Part shown: piece after piece, positions 32,408 to 44,110 of the stretch
Position numbering within the stretch: the first letter of the stretch is position 1
How the letters are laid out: each line of letters starts with the position of its first letter
NCBI GenBank assembly: GCA_033961575.1
Contig: CM066737.1
Span: 104,064,709 to 104,128,708 of the forward strand
DNA from: Aselliscus stoliczkanus
Taxonomy: Eukaryota; Chordata; Mammalia; Chiroptera; Hipposideridae
Length of the DNA stretch: 64,000 nucleotides
Reading direction: 5' to 3'
Position numbers and translations under genes: made by a program
The notes under the pieces: generated by a model
Database searches by the model: none
Seen by the model: the letters and a program-made list of their open reading frames with translations, nothing else
What the model was told of the DNA's origin: nothing

Positions 32408-32842
32408 ATGCTGTATTTCTTTTTATTGTTTTAATTGAGGAATTGGGGGAGGGGAACAGTGTTGGGTAATTGGGGAATGGGAACAGACAAGTTGCTGTCC
32501 TTTTTTGGTCTTCAATCTACTTGTGGAGGACATCGCTTCACTCGCTTGTGTTGGTATTATCATTGCACTCTTCTCAGCTGAGGCAGTCAGTCGCCGGCCA
32601 TTGGACGGCCGCTCACGGCAGCTCATGAAAGTGCACGCCCGTTGCCTGCCAGCCCCACTGCATCCTACACTGTCACCAGCGACTCGCAGCAGCCCAGCTC
32701 CAGGTGGAGCTGTTGTTCACCATTTTAGCTGTAGAGGGCAGTGTCACTGGCCCTCATATGTGGGATCTGAACCAGGACCCTGCTGCTCAGAGCTTGGAGT
32801 CCAACCAATGAGCCACTTGGCCAGCCCTATAATGCTGTATTT
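32408..32842 (-). mobile_element. Long-form SINE, antisense, 11-bp TSD
   Basis: Element 32419-32831. The minus strand has type-B head (CTCTGAGCAGCAGGGTCC), the TGGAGCTGGGCTGCTGCG body, a shortened and degenerate 20-bp-unit zone (about 32590-32670), and GACAGCAACTTGTCTGTTCC before the tail, which reads CCCCAATTCCTCAATTAAAAC, so the AATAAA is mutated. TSD ATGCTGTATTT lies at 32408-32418 and 32832-32842. Confidence 0.88.
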
Positions 32843-33120
32843 GCATGCATCATATACAAATGGAAGCTTGAGCTTAATAAAATATCCAAGTGTGAAAAAT
32901 TAAAACTCATATGATAAAAGATAATGTAGGAGAATATCTTTGTATAGTAAGTAGTAAGGGGAAGAGCTTCTTAAACAAGACAGAGCACAAACTATAATAC
33001 AAAAATTTTGATACATTTGACTACTGCAAAATTTTTAAATTCTATTTAACAAAGAAATTTAAGGAGATGAAAGATGAGTACAAGCTTTTAAAGAATACTC
33101 TAAAGAAAACACCAATAGGG

Positions 33121-34947
33121 TTGAATTTTGTAGTTCAAATATTTTAAAGCAGGATGAATCTCTCTGCAACTATTCAAACTCCAATTATACCCACAAAGCT
33201 CAGATATTTGTTGAAGACTTAAAAATGGCATATGTTCTAAAGCCTTAATGTGAAGTTCAATGACATTATGGTTGTTTCTTTTTAGTAGAATTTAAGAAGA
33301 TCTTTGGTGATTACAAGTGGAAGAGAGGGAACTTTGAAAATATCCAAATCCATCTTACCAATTGACAAACAAAAATGAGTCTAAAGAAACCAAATGACTT
33401 ACCTAAAGTCACAGATGGGCTTTCGGTTTTGTCTTCTCATAGGACTTACGAATGCAAGGGCAAATCTAAAAGTCTGCATGTTTAGATTTGAATGTCTTAA
33501 GACATCATTCTGCATGGAGTTTTGTAAATTTGCCCAGCCATTTGGCAACCTTCAACTACCTAAGGTCCTTTCAACACACCTTCAGAATAAACAAGAAACA
33601 AAAGAGAAATGAGTTACCTCTTACTGCCTCCCTGCCTGTTTTTCTCAATCAATGAATAAAATCATGTGATATTTAAATTTTAAAAGCAGCAGAGATGGAC
33701 ACAATATATTGGTGTATTCATACAGACCCGGAAGCAAAAACAGAGTAACAAACTGCATAGCACACCTAGAGAAACCTGAGGAGACACTTTTTCTGTTAAT
33801 TTAGTGATACTTCTCCCTGCTGAGAGAGAGAATATTGCCTAAGAGGCAATTTTTATAACCCTAAGAACCACTCAGTTGGATGCCCCAAAAGTATTGAAAT
33901 CCCCTTCCCAAGGCCTCAGTAAATTTTCGTCCAAATTTTGTGGATGGGATCAGTCTCAATGAGAATACTCAATACTCGGGCATGCATAGTAAGAGAGTAC
34001 ATGCCCCTCGCCACTGCCTCACAATCACCATTACTTACCCTCTGAGCATAACCCCTAAGTGTTCCCCATGGAGGCATCACTTGGGTCTTAATGTTAAATT
34101 ATAGACCCAATGGTTCTGTAATTGGTATCTAGCCATCACATAACATAAGCCCCTTTTATATAGCTTACACTTTTCCACATATGGTGGGTTGAATATGACA
34201 GAAATTCAACTATAGGTACAATCAACTCTAGACGTAACTTTTGGTCTAAAAGTAGAGTTACCTTATTATCAGACACCAGGGAAATATTTGCTGGTAGTAT
34301 TTTTTTAAGATAGAAATCATTTTCACTTGTCAAGAGAAACTTTTAAACATTAATGCTTGAAAGATAGAAAAAGCTGGGAAGATGGCAATCATGGCAGTGA
34401 CATCATTTCTGAATCTTTTCAAATTCTCATATAAAATCACAGAATAATTAGAAAAACAAAAAACTCATAGACAGGATTTTCGAACAAACTAGCTGATAAG
34501 GTATCCCCAAGAATCGAGAAGTATAAGCAGGTGGGGAAACGTCACCAATAATTGAGAGACCTGCGTGGTATCAGCTTGTGGGAGAAAGCAGGAAAAGGCA
34601 TTGGTGTCTGGAGGACAAAAGAATGCCAAACTCACCAAGGTGTTCCCCTGAAAGGGGGGCAGATGGAGCTAGGACATCAGCTGAAACATAGGGGGTTGCC
34701 CACTCCAATAAGAAATGAAGACAAGGTAAACACCGAAGGGGCTGAGCAGCTAAGACCCTAGGGGCGCTCAGAACTAACACACCTGGGCTCTTTTGCAGGA
34801 CAAGGCCCCACAATTTAGGAAAACTACAAGGAATGCAATCAGCATTGAGCAGGATGGGGCAACAGAGATTCAGGAAATACAGGGTCCATATAAAAGGGGG
34901 AAGAGGAACAGAACCAAAAAACCACAGAAAGCAACTTCCATGATCTT
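33121..34947. other. Mostly unassigned sequence
   Basis: No gene recognised. 34.4-34.9 kb ('gggaagatggcaatcatggca' start) has the look of an L1/HAL1 5' leader preceding the ORF1-like relic at 35.3 kb, but I cannot confirm that. Confidence 0.35.
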
Positions 34948-35102
34948 TTTGTGTTTATCATTTTATTGATATTCTCCCAGACATTTTCTCTTTATTTTGA
35001 GGGCAGTGTCACTGGCCCTCATATGTGGGACCCGAACCGGGGCCGCTGGATTCCCAGGCCAGTGCTTACCCACCGCACCATTCGGCCGGCCCCCATGATC
35101 TT
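34938..35102 (-). mobile_element. Short SINE, antisense, with about 45 bp of extra 3' sequence inside the TSD
   Basis: The SINE body is 34998-35092 (GGGCAGTGTCACTGGCC … CATTCGGCCGGCC). Perfect 10-bp TSDs CCATGATCTT lie at 34938-34947 and 35093-35102. Between the left TSD and the SINE lies TTTGTGTTTATCATTTTATT… up to 34997, which is not SINE sequence. Read on the minus strand, the copy carries about 45-50 bp of non-SINE sequence after a short A-tail, ending in an A-run, as expected for a pol III read-through transcript that was retrotransposed. Confidence 0.82.
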
Positions 35103-35249
35103 GAACAGTGCAAAACCAATATACAAGGGAGCTCTGTGAAGTTAGAAACGCTACACTGACCCCCACCTGCTTCTAAAAAGTTCAAGACAATTAATTTCAC
35201 ATAATGATAAGCAACCAAAAATTATCAAAGCCCAATGCCATATAAAGTA

Positions 35250-37775
35250 ACGAATGTGATTTAAAAAAAATTGCATTCAATTTTTTAAAGGTGTTTTAAA
35301 GTTTCTAAAGAGAATAAGGAGCAGAACAATATCCCTTCAGAAAATGTAATCACGCCAGAAAAACATGCCCATGGAACAGGTCAAAACCATATAATTCAAA
35401 ATGACATAAAAGGCATGAAGATAAAACACGTAAAAAATATTAGAAGAACACAGAAGTAAGATTACACTTCAATGAGGAATTTAAAAATAAAATTTTATTT
35501 CAAATATAAAGGCTAAACCTGAAGGAAATCTAGAATAAGTGCAACATTCAATACCTTATGTGAAATAGGAGGCGAACTGGAAGAACATTTTTTGTATAAA
35601 AATGACTAAAGGATAAAGAGGATTAATTTGAGCAAAAGTGTCAAGTATTGAAGCTATGCCAAGAAAATTTAACATATGGATAGTAAGAATTCCTGAAGAA
35701 ACAAATCTAAACAAAACCAGAGTAAATACTACAAATTATTATTTAAGTAAAACAGTGATTTTTTTTCAAGTTTCGAAACTACATAGTGAAAGCACACCAC
35801 TAATCTGAGAATACTGACTCAAAATGACCAACACCAAAACATTTTAATAAAACAGCAAGACTTCAAGCAATTTTTTAAAAATCATTTGGTCATATAAGCA
35901 AAGAGAACCTGTGTATTATCATGAAAAAAAATAGCTTATTATCATATATTCAACATCAGTGCTTCAAGCCAGAACAAAATTGTGACATATTTAAGATTCT
36001 CAAGAAAAAATGTGAGGCATAGAGTTTACATCCAGCAAAATTGACTTTCCATTATAAAGGGCAAAAGCTGTTATCAACATGCAAGAACAGGGAATATTGT
36101 CCCCATGCGCCTGCCGGAGAAATCTCTGAACAATAAACTTCAGATAATAAAAATATCTAGAAAGATATAGACATAAGGACTGCCAGTGAGCCTCAGGTAT
36201 ATAATCACTTGTACAATGAAGACTATGTGAGGATTAATAGGGAGAGACAATTGTGGGTAACATGTCTATGCTCAGATATCATGCATAGAGTTCAGCTATG
36301 AAAAATGGGGAGGGGGACAAAAGGGAAATCACGTGAAAATTGTTTCATGGTTTTTGGCAATTACGTTGATGGTTGAGTATTAGTACTGTTATTCTGAGAT
36401 TTTTGTGTATAAAATGTAGGGGTAAAGAAAAACATTTATGGGACAATCTATTCCATAACTCCCTGGGTCCTTGAGAACCAAGCTTCTCTGTGTAGAGTGA
36501 AGGAGACAAAATGTAATATAGGACAGGTTAAGTAAAACGAAAAGACTGTATTCCTGAACTTGAAATGAGAATATCAGTAAGACCTGATAAAGTATTTTAT
36601 CTTTAAGAAAAACAAAACTGCATGGATACATGTACTTCCTAGCTCTGTCCACTGAAGAGGCCTAGAAAGAATAACCAACTCAATAACAATGGCTCCCCAC
36701 TGAGGTCCTGAAATATCATCTACCTCCTTGGAGAAGTGGCTGATTCCAGCTCTGGGACTAGAAATGTTCAGGACAATCCGGGAATATTTGATTATACCAG
36801 ATAGAGCCTAAGGCAGCTATCAACAACTCCAAGGGTCAAGTCAAAAGGACTCAGCAGCTAACATGAGGAAGCTGTCAAGGTCAAAGATGGGACGATTTGA
36901 GTTTCAAAAGAATAATAATTGCAACTGATTGAAACCCATCAAATACCTTTAAATCCATGACCATATAATCATATTTTTTAAAATCTAATCTGTCGAATAA
37001 TGAGCATGATAGCCAATTCATTGCTTTGAAATCATGTAAATAAAGGGAAAGAATCAAGAGTTTATCCAATCTTTTCTATATGAACTGTACCCTCGGTAAC
37101 CAAAGAGGAGATGATAAGTGTCTCTTTGTAAGTGTATTCAAATTAATAAGGAGCAAATTAGAATAGCTCCATTTTGCAACCCCACTGAAGTTCATGGATC
37201 TAGCCATTGAGAAACAATAGCTGTTAACTTAATGAAAACACAGAGCACCGTGTGTCTCCTGAAGAAAGAACACAGCGTCCCATTTGGTTTTGTCAAAGGA
37301 TTCAGTCTGCTCAAACTTATGGAGCCAGTTTGTAGGAAATGTAATTAACAGAGAAACATATTGACCTGTACCCACCAGCATGCCAAAACCCAGAATGTGA
37401 GAAATTCTGAATGTTAAAAGAGATACATTGTAGAAAAAGAAAGGGATTGATCAAGGGACCTGTATAATAAAAGAGACTTAAAAACCATATCAATTTCTTA
37501 ATGGGCAAGATTGAGCTATAGTTTCTGGACATGGCCACTTGGATAACAAACTAAAGAATTGCAAGGAAGTGACTACTATATAAATTAAGAATAGTAGTTG
37601 CTTTTGAAGGGAAAGGGATTACTGAGGGTGGATTTCGGAGGGTGACTGGCAAAATTCTATTTTCTTGACCTGGTTACTAATTAGACTGTTGTTTACCCTA
37701 TAATAATGCACTAACATACACATTTGTTTTGTGTGGTTTCTGTATATATATTACATTTCACAATAATAATATTGA
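35250..37775 (+). mobile_element. HAL1-like (ORF1-only L1 relative) element, sense
   Basis: An ORF1-type relic precedes a long 3'UTR. Recognisable points are 'agaattcctgaagaaacaaa' (35686), 'tcaaaatgaccaacaccaaaac' (35819), 'aagattctcaagaaaaaatg' (35993), 'ttgactttccattataaaggg' (36041), 'tgttatcaacatgcaagaac' (36069), 'tcttgacctggttactaatt' (37663) and a terminal 'ttacatttcacaataataata' A/T-rich end near 37775. No frame is intact. No ORF2 motifs are seen, which fits HAL1, but an L1M copy with deletion is possible. Confidence 0.55.
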
Positions 37776-38624
37776 AAAAGTAATGTTTATACTCATATTG
37801 CTATCCATTTTGGCACATTTTCATTGCATTTCCTCTCACCTACCTCCCTTCACCACCCCCCATACTTGCATCCCCATCACTAACAGGAGGCCTTGCTCAA
37901 TTTCTGGAGAGCAGAGCAATGGAACCTTCAGCGTAGCATGTGTAGCTTATTCTACACAGAATTTGGGTGATGTTTAATTATTGACAGGATCTAAAACTTT
38001 GTTGTGAACGATTTCTATTGCAGAAATGTAGGGACTTGGTTTAATAATATTTTGAAAACAACAGAAGGTTTGGAAAGAATAGAAATTGAAAGGCATTGCT
38101 TTGTGGATTTTCCTGACAGGCTTTGGATTCCTAACAGCGATGCATGTGACATGTTCCCTAGGTTCTTTTGAGACCAGATTGTGGGAACATTTTTCCGTTT
38201 GCTTTTGCCTCCACCTAGACTGAATTTGATTTTTCTGCTTTGGGTAAGAATAAGAATAATATCTGAAAAGCCTGTATCTTGAAGACAAGTCTAGACAAGT
38301 GATTGGGTTAAGTGCCCCAAACAGTTCACTATATAAGTGAACTTATAAGTAATATAAGGTGACATTCTAGAGAGGCATAAAGAATAATCCTATTATATTT
38401 ACATGCAGATATTGCCCTTGGGGCTGGCCTGATTAGTCCCGTTAAGCACCACAGCCCTTGCAGTGCTAAGCTGGTGAAGAGGTAAACCTAATTAATACTG
38501 TCTATGGCCAAGCAGAGTTCTGGCTGTAGCAGTGCCTAGACTCACAGCTGTCAGGGAAACATTGCTGCATTATTTTTCCTTTCCTTCCACAATATCTGCT
38601 CAACTCTCCCCTTCCCAGGTTTCA
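37776..38624. other. Unassigned sequence
   Basis: No gene or confident repeat recognised. Confidence 0.4.
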
Positions 38625-38720
38625 AGGATATAAGCAACTTGAGAACAAAGACTGTGTTCATTTATCTTTATAGTCTACCTGCGCTTACCACACTGAATTG
38701 CACAAAACAGACTGAGACCT
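38625..38720 (+). repeat. L2 3' end, sense
   Basis: 'gcaacttgagaacaaagactgtg', 'tctttatagtctacctgcgc', 'ccacactgaattgcacaaaa' follows L2 3' end order (…ctccttgagggcaggga…tatccccagcgcct…). Confidence 0.6.
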
Positions 38721-38789
38721 TTGTTACAGGACAGAAAAACTATCTGCAGGGGAAGTATGCAATTAAACTAGAAATGTGCTCAGCTTTAA

Positions 38790-40405
38790 TTTTTTTTTAA
38801 TTGAGGTATAACTTGCATACGGTGAAATGCACAGATTTTAGAACTATCGTTTGCTGAGTTTTGATAAATGCATACAGCTGTGTAACCCAAACACCATTAA
38901 GATATAGAACATTGGCATGATATCAGAATATTCCCTTGTTTTCCTTGCAGTCAATCAAGCGCAGGCTCCCGCAAGCTACCTCTGCTGTGAGTAATAGTCA
39001 TAGATTATTTAGGCCTATTCTGGAACTCCATGATATGAATGGAACGATACAATATGGTTTCCTTTGCATCAGATTCTGTCACACAACATGGTGCTTTTAA
39101 TATTCATCCATGTTGGGTTTATCACTGAGTTATTCCTCTTTATACCTGATTAGTAGTCTGTTGTACAAATATAACAGTTTTGTTTTATCCATTAGCTTGT
39201 CAATGAACATTTGGTTGTTTCTGGTTCAAGGCTATAATGAATAAAGCTGCTATGAACATTCTTTGAACAAGTCATTTTGTGAACACATTTTCATTTCTTT
39301 TGAGTAGATACCTAGGAGTGGAATTGCTGGGTCATGAGATAGATGTGCGTTTTACTTTATAAGAAAACTGCAAAGCAGTTTGGTAAAGTCTCATTTTACA
39401 TACCCACAAAAACTATATGCAAGTTCCAGTAGCTCAGCACCCTCTTCAGATGTGAATGTATAGTATCTTAACATGGATGGCATCTGTATTATCCTGACAA
39501 CTAAAGATGTTGATCAAATTTTCATGTACTTATTGGCCAACTGTATATATCTTTTTGTAACTTGTCTGTTTAAATCATTAGCCCATTGTTATTATTTTCT
39601 TAATTTTTCTTTAGTTATAAGACCTCTTTATGGATCTTGGGTATTAGTTTTTTATCTGATATACGTTTTGTAAATATGTTTTCCCTGTCTGTGGCTTGCC
39701 TATTCACTTACTAAATAATTCATTTATTTTGGTAAGTAGAAGTTTTTAGGTTTGATGAAGTCCAGTTTATCAAAATTTTTAATGGCTAGTGCTTCCTGTG
39801 TCCTGTCTGAGAACCCTTTGCCTATGCAAACATCACAAAGATATTTTGCTGTTGTTGCTTTCTAGAAACTCTATTGCTTTAACTTTTATGTTTGGGTCTA
39901 TGATCTACCTGGAGTTAATTTTGTGTGTGATATGATATAATGGTCAAATTTTATTTCTTCCCATATGAATAACCAGTTGTTCCAACACCATCTGTTGGAA
40001 AGACTATTATTTCCCTTTTGAAATACCTAACACCTTTGTCAACATTCAGTTGACCATAATGTGTGGGTCTGTTCATGAACTCTCTATTCTGATCCATTGA
40101 TTTGTCTGTTTTTATTGCCAGTACCACACTCTCTTGATTACTGTTAATTCATAATACTTCTGAAAGTCAGGGAATGTGAATACTCTAACTGTTCTTTTTA
40201 AAGATTTCAGCTAATCTAGATCTTTTTACATATGCCTACATATTTTACAGTAAGCTTGGAAATTTTTACCTTGGCAATTAGAAACCTGCTAGGATTTTTA
40301 CTGGGATTGCATGGATAAATTTGGGGAGAATTAAAATCTTAAAAACATTAACTCTTCCAATGCTAAAGCTTTCATCTGTACTTAAAGTTTCCTTCAGCTT
40401 TAAGA
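38790..40405 (-). mobile_element. Old LINE-1 3'UTR plus ORF2 C-terminal region, antisense
   Basis: 'aattgaggtataacttgcat' (38803) marks the 3' end. Then follow 'tattcatccatgttgggttt', 'cctaggagtggaattgctgg' (39311), 'tggctagtgcttcctgtgtc', 'gtatgatctacctggagtta'-like (39899), 'ttcccatatgaataaccag' and 'ttactgggattgcatggata' (40299). Coding frames are destroyed. About 1.6 kb of continuous antisense L1. Confidence 0.8.
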
Positions 40406-40867
40406 ATTTTTATAATGCAGGTCTGCTATCGTGAATTCTTATAGCTTTTGTTTATCTGAAAATGTCTTTTTTTCTTTTCTGAAGTAAAGTGTCTGGATAT
40501 TCAATTCTCAGTAGAAAGTTTTGTTTTTCAACTTTATAATGTCATTCCATTATTTCTGGCTTGCATTGTTTCTGATAAGTATCAGTCATTACTTTTATTA
40601 TTGTTCCCATGTGTGTAATGTGTCTTTTATCGCTGGCTGATTTTCAAATTTGTTCCTTATCTTTAGTTCTCATAAATTTGATTAAAATCTGCCTGGATGT
40701 GGTTTTCATTGTTTATCCTTCTTGAGGTTTTTTTTTTCACCTCCTTGGCTCTGAGGGTTGATATTTTTCAACAAGTTTGAAATTTTAGGGACAACTATTT
40801 CTTCAAATATTTGTTCTACCCCAATCACTCTCTCTTCTTTTTTTCTTAATTAAAACTACATATTGTG

Positions 40868-41027
40868 CAGGGTGGCTGGTTAGCTCAGGTGGTTAGAACG
40901 CAGGCTCACAACACCAGGGCTGCCAATTCGATTCCCACATGGACCATGGAGCTGCACCCTCCACAACTAGATGAGTTCTGGAAAAACACAATGTTCCCAA
41001 ATAAAATTTCTAAAAAACAAAAAAAGA
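40868..41027 (+). mobile_element. Ves-type bat SINE
   Basis: tRNA-like head: GGCTGGTTAGCTCAGGTGGTT (A box) and CCAATTCGATTCCCACATGG (B box region), then CTGCACCCTCCACAACTAGA, GTTCTGGAAAAACACAATG and TTCCCAAATAAAATTTCT plus A-rich tail. This head and order are typical of the Ves SINE of bats and are the best organism clue in the window. The TSD is not clear. Confidence 0.85.
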
Positions 41028-41203
41028 CTATTGTTATATTTTCATGTATTGTTACACAGGTCAGTATCTGTGCAATTGGTATTTTATTTGTTGGTCTTAT
41101 TTTTTTCCTTGATGCTTTAGTCTGGAGAGTTTCTCTTGACTTGTTTTCAGGAGCGTTGATTTTCTTCTTCTGCAATTAAACCCCTCCAGTAAATTCTTTA
41201 TTT

Positions 41204-41355
41204 CAGATGCTTTACATTTTATCAGCTTGTCAATTTTTTTTTTGTGGGCAGTGTCACTGGCCCTTATATGTGGGACCCGAACCTGGGCCGCTGGCTTCCC
41301 AAGCCAGCGCTTAACCACCGCACCACTCAGCCGGCCCCAGATGCTTTACATTTTA
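41204..41355 (-). mobile_element. Short head-only SINE, antisense, 18-bp TSD with extra flank
   Basis: The SINE body about 41245-41337 (GGGCAGTGTCACTGGCCC … CACCACTCAGCCGGCCC). Perfect TSDs CAGATGCTTTACATTTTA lie at 41204-41221 and 41338-41355. Between the left TSD and the T-run are 13 non-SINE bases (TCAGCTTGTCAAT), suggesting a short transcribed flank beyond the A-tail. Confidence 0.88.
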
Positions 41356-42344
41356 ATTCTACATTTCCTGTTTAGCTCTTTCTTATAGTTTGATCTTTTT
41401 CTGTTGATATTTCCCACATGTTCTCTCACTGTGTTCATTTCTTCCTTAATATTTATGTTTGTAATAGATCATTTATAACCCTTGCCCCCTAATTCTAATA
41501 TCTGTGTGATCTCTGGCTAATGGTTATGTTTCCCATTTCATTGTTTATTCACAGGTACTGTAACTTTTTAATGTATACTTGGCATCATGTATGCTGTGTT
41601 TTTTGAAACACTGGATTTCTGAGTCTTCCTATAAAGAGTGTTGGATTTTATTTTGCCAGGCAGCTAATTTCTGCTGGATCCGCTTGAACGTGTTGAGGCT
41701 TGGTTTTAGACTTGCTTAGGGTGTGTCTATATTCGCCCTTCCTCTAGGACTAGAGTATTCTATCCCCAGGCATGGTCCTTCTAGGGTTTCAACTCAATGA
41801 TCAAGGTATTAAGTGACATCTCTTCATTTTGGCCAATTGGACCTCTTATGTCTCTTTCATCTCCCACATTCCCAACAGCTGTTCTCTGCTAAACCTTACA
41901 GACTCTTGCTCTTTGACCAAAGACTCAAGGGGTCACCTATATATAATAGATTTCTGAAACTCTTGTTCTGCTCAGGTCCCTCTCTCCAGTAAATTCCAGC
42001 AGTGTTAGCAACCCAGAAATCTGATCTGTTTCCTAAGCACAGCAAGATTGCTATTCTCTGTTTGGGTTACTTCCCTGTGCTATAGTTTGGAAAGTTCACT
42101 CAAGCAGAAAGCAAAGCAAATATAGAGCTTATCTCATGTATCTCCTCTCAAAGATCAAAATCCTGTTTTGTCTACTGCCTTAAACCAGTTTCTTCATGTA
42201 TTTTGTCCAGTGATAGTTGTTTATGATGAAAAGGTAAATCTGATAATCATAATTCTGCCATAATCAAAACCAGAGTCTCTAAGTTTTTATGCTTTAATAT
42301 CATCAAAGATTTCCTTAAAGATACATCTAAAGGTCCTTGCCAAT

Positions 42345-42479
42345 CAATTCTAGTATCTTTTTTTTTTTTGAGGGCAGTGTCACTGGCCCTCATATGTGGG
42401 ACCTGAACCGGGGCCGCTGGCTTCCCAAGCCAGCACTTAACCACTGCGCCACTCGGCCAGCCCCAATTCTGGTATCTTT
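42345..42479 (-). mobile_element. Short head-only SINE, antisense, 16-bp TSD
   Basis: Element 42361-42463. TSDs CAATTCTAGTATCTTT and CAATTCTGGTATCTTT (one mismatch) lie at 42345-42360 and 42464-42479. Full head with both boxes on the minus strand and a T-run of about nine. Confidence 0.92.
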
Positions 42480-42609
42480 AATGTGTTGCTTGCTCCCTGA
42501 AAACCCTGCTGAATATCCTTTCTACAGCTATAAATATGTAGCTTTCTTTTTTATCATTCTAGCATTATTTATGTATGGACATGCGTGTCTGTCCATAATT
42601 TTTAATAGT

Positions 42610-42745
42610 GTTATTTTTTATTGTTTTCATTTTTCAACTACAGCTGACATTCAATATTATTTTATATTAGTTTCAGGTGTACAGCATAATGGTTAGACAT
42701 TTATATAATTTACAAAGTGATCGCTCAATAAGTCCAGTTGTTTTT
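42610..42745 (-). mobile_element. LINE-1 3' terminus, antisense, severely 5'-truncated
   Basis: 'ttttcaactacagctgacattc', 'ttagtttcaggtgtacagca', 'ggttagacatttatataatt' is an L1 3' end of the kind I associate with bats; about 130 bp remain. Confidence 0.7.
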
Positions 42746-43625
42746 GTTTTGTTTCCAAAAATGGAAATCAGCTGATAAAACCAACATAGAAAATGTAGAT
42801 AAATTTTGTGGAAAGCAAGTAGGTTTGGATACCTGAGCAAATATATTTCTGTGCACACCTCAACAGGTTGATGATTCACTTTCTGAACTTAGGAAAAGGT
42901 TTCAGATCTTTCCAAAGTGAAAGTATTTTCCTAAGTGAACCTAAATTTTATATCCACCGTACTGGACCTTCACTTCCACTTATCTTGTGTGAGAAAGTAT
43001 ATCCGGTGATTATTGTATGGAAATCAATTGTTTTGTGGTAAAAATGGCTGGTCGTTATATAGTTAGCCTATTCAATTATGTGCTTATGAGCTCTCCTGTG
43101 AATAATAAAGGGAAATGTACCAATAAGATATAGCTAAAAACTGTACAATAGAATCTAACCTTGTCTTCACATGGGTTTCCCCAGAAGCCAACTCTGAGAT
43201 AAGGGCTCAAATACAAGAATTGTCTTTCAGAGGTCGTCTCGGGGAACATATGAAGGGTACAAGGAAGTGAGATGGGACAGAGTAGAAAGCCAAGAAAGGG
43301 ATCATGGTGAAGCAAGAGACTATTTTGGGAAACTGGAGCGCAATCCCACTGGGGAGCTCTGGGAACCAGTGTCAAACACACATCTCAGAAATGTCGCACA
43401 CAAAGGGGTACGTTATCAGTCCACCAGTTCCCATTAGATATTGGTTGAGAGCAGCACCCAGAGGGTGTTCCATCTCTGACTCATCTGGACTACTGTATCC
43501 TGGTGAACAGAAGGCATTAGGTGGCCAGAGAGATCCTTGAAATATCAAGTGCTGGCAGTTAGATCTAAGTTCTATACTGATAGACTTTAGCTGGAAAGTA
43601 TGTTTCTTGGTTAATGAGAATGGAA
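42746..43625. other. Unassigned sequence, possible old repeat at 43.16-43.55 kb
   Basis: No gene recognised. 43160-43550 (purine-rich, 'gtttccccagaagccaactctgaga' start) has the look of an ancient interspersed repeat, but I cannot name it. Confidence 0.35.
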
Positions 43626-44110
43626 CAAGATAATTTTTATTTTTATTTTTTTTAAAGATTTTATTGGGGAATTGGGGGAGGGCAACAGCATTGGGGAATT
43701 GGGGGAGGGGAACAGACAAGTTGCTGTCCTTTTGTTCTTCAGTCTAGTTGTGGAGGACGTTGCTTCACTGGCCCATGTTGGTATCGTCATTGCGCTCTTC
43801 CCGGATGAGGCAGATCGGTCGCTGGCCTCTGGATGTCGCTCACTGCGGCTATTGGCAGCTCACTCTTGGCTGCCAGCCGCTCACGCTGGCTGCGGGCCAC
43901 TCACTGTAGTCTATGGCAGCCCACTGCAGCAGGGGCTGCAGCCTACACCGTCACCGGGGCTCGCACAGCCCAGCTCCAGGTGGAGCTGTTGTTAGCTGTA
44001 GAGGGCAGTGTCACTGGCCCTCATATGTGGGATCCGAACCGGGGCTGCTGGCATCCCAAAACCAGCTCTTAACCAATGCGCCACTCGGCCGGCCCAAGAT
44101 AATTTTTATT
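43626..44110 (-). mobile_element. Long-form SINE, antisense, full length, perfect 16-bp TSD
   Basis: Element 43642-44094. The minus strand has GGCCGGCCGAGTGGCGCATTGG head, B box GGTTCGGATCC, TGGAGCTGGGCTGTGCGAGCC body, about four 20-bp units (43830-43905), GACAGCAACTTGTCTGTTCC and CCCCAATAAAATC tail. TSD CAAGATAATTTTTATT lies at 43626-43641 and 44095-44110. The low divergence of the boxes suggests youth. Confidence 0.93.

Larger units (their letters stand above)
31651..33120 (+). mobile_element. Older L1 ORF2 relic, sense, interrupted by two antisense SINEs
   Basis: 'ttgaattattttgaaattcat', 'aggaggacttagcctaagat', 'aagacactggca', 'agaccaatggaaccaaaaag', 'aaagatgagtacaagctttt' align in order with an L1 ORF2 C-terminal region (…LPDFRLYYKATVIKT… area). 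All frames are broken. SINEs at 32089 and 32419 split it. Confidence 0.65.
40406..42344 (-). mobile_element. L1M-related repeat, antisense, interrupted by Ves and short SINEs
   Basis: 'tgaaaatgtctttttttc', 'attatttctggcttgcattg', 'cagtcattacttttattatt', 'aacaactatttcttcaaata', 'tttagctctttcttatagtt', 'gttgatatttcccacatg' and 'ttgccccctaattctaatatc' are motifs of an old L1-associated repeat. The same class occurs at 19.86-20.9 kb. The exact part of L1 is uncertain. Confidence 0.45.

Noticed and set aside
38415..38520. 5S rRNA-derived SINE, as known in fruit bats
   Set aside because: Superficial resemblance ('gctggcctgattagtcccgttaag') but no 5S rRNA box order could be followed.
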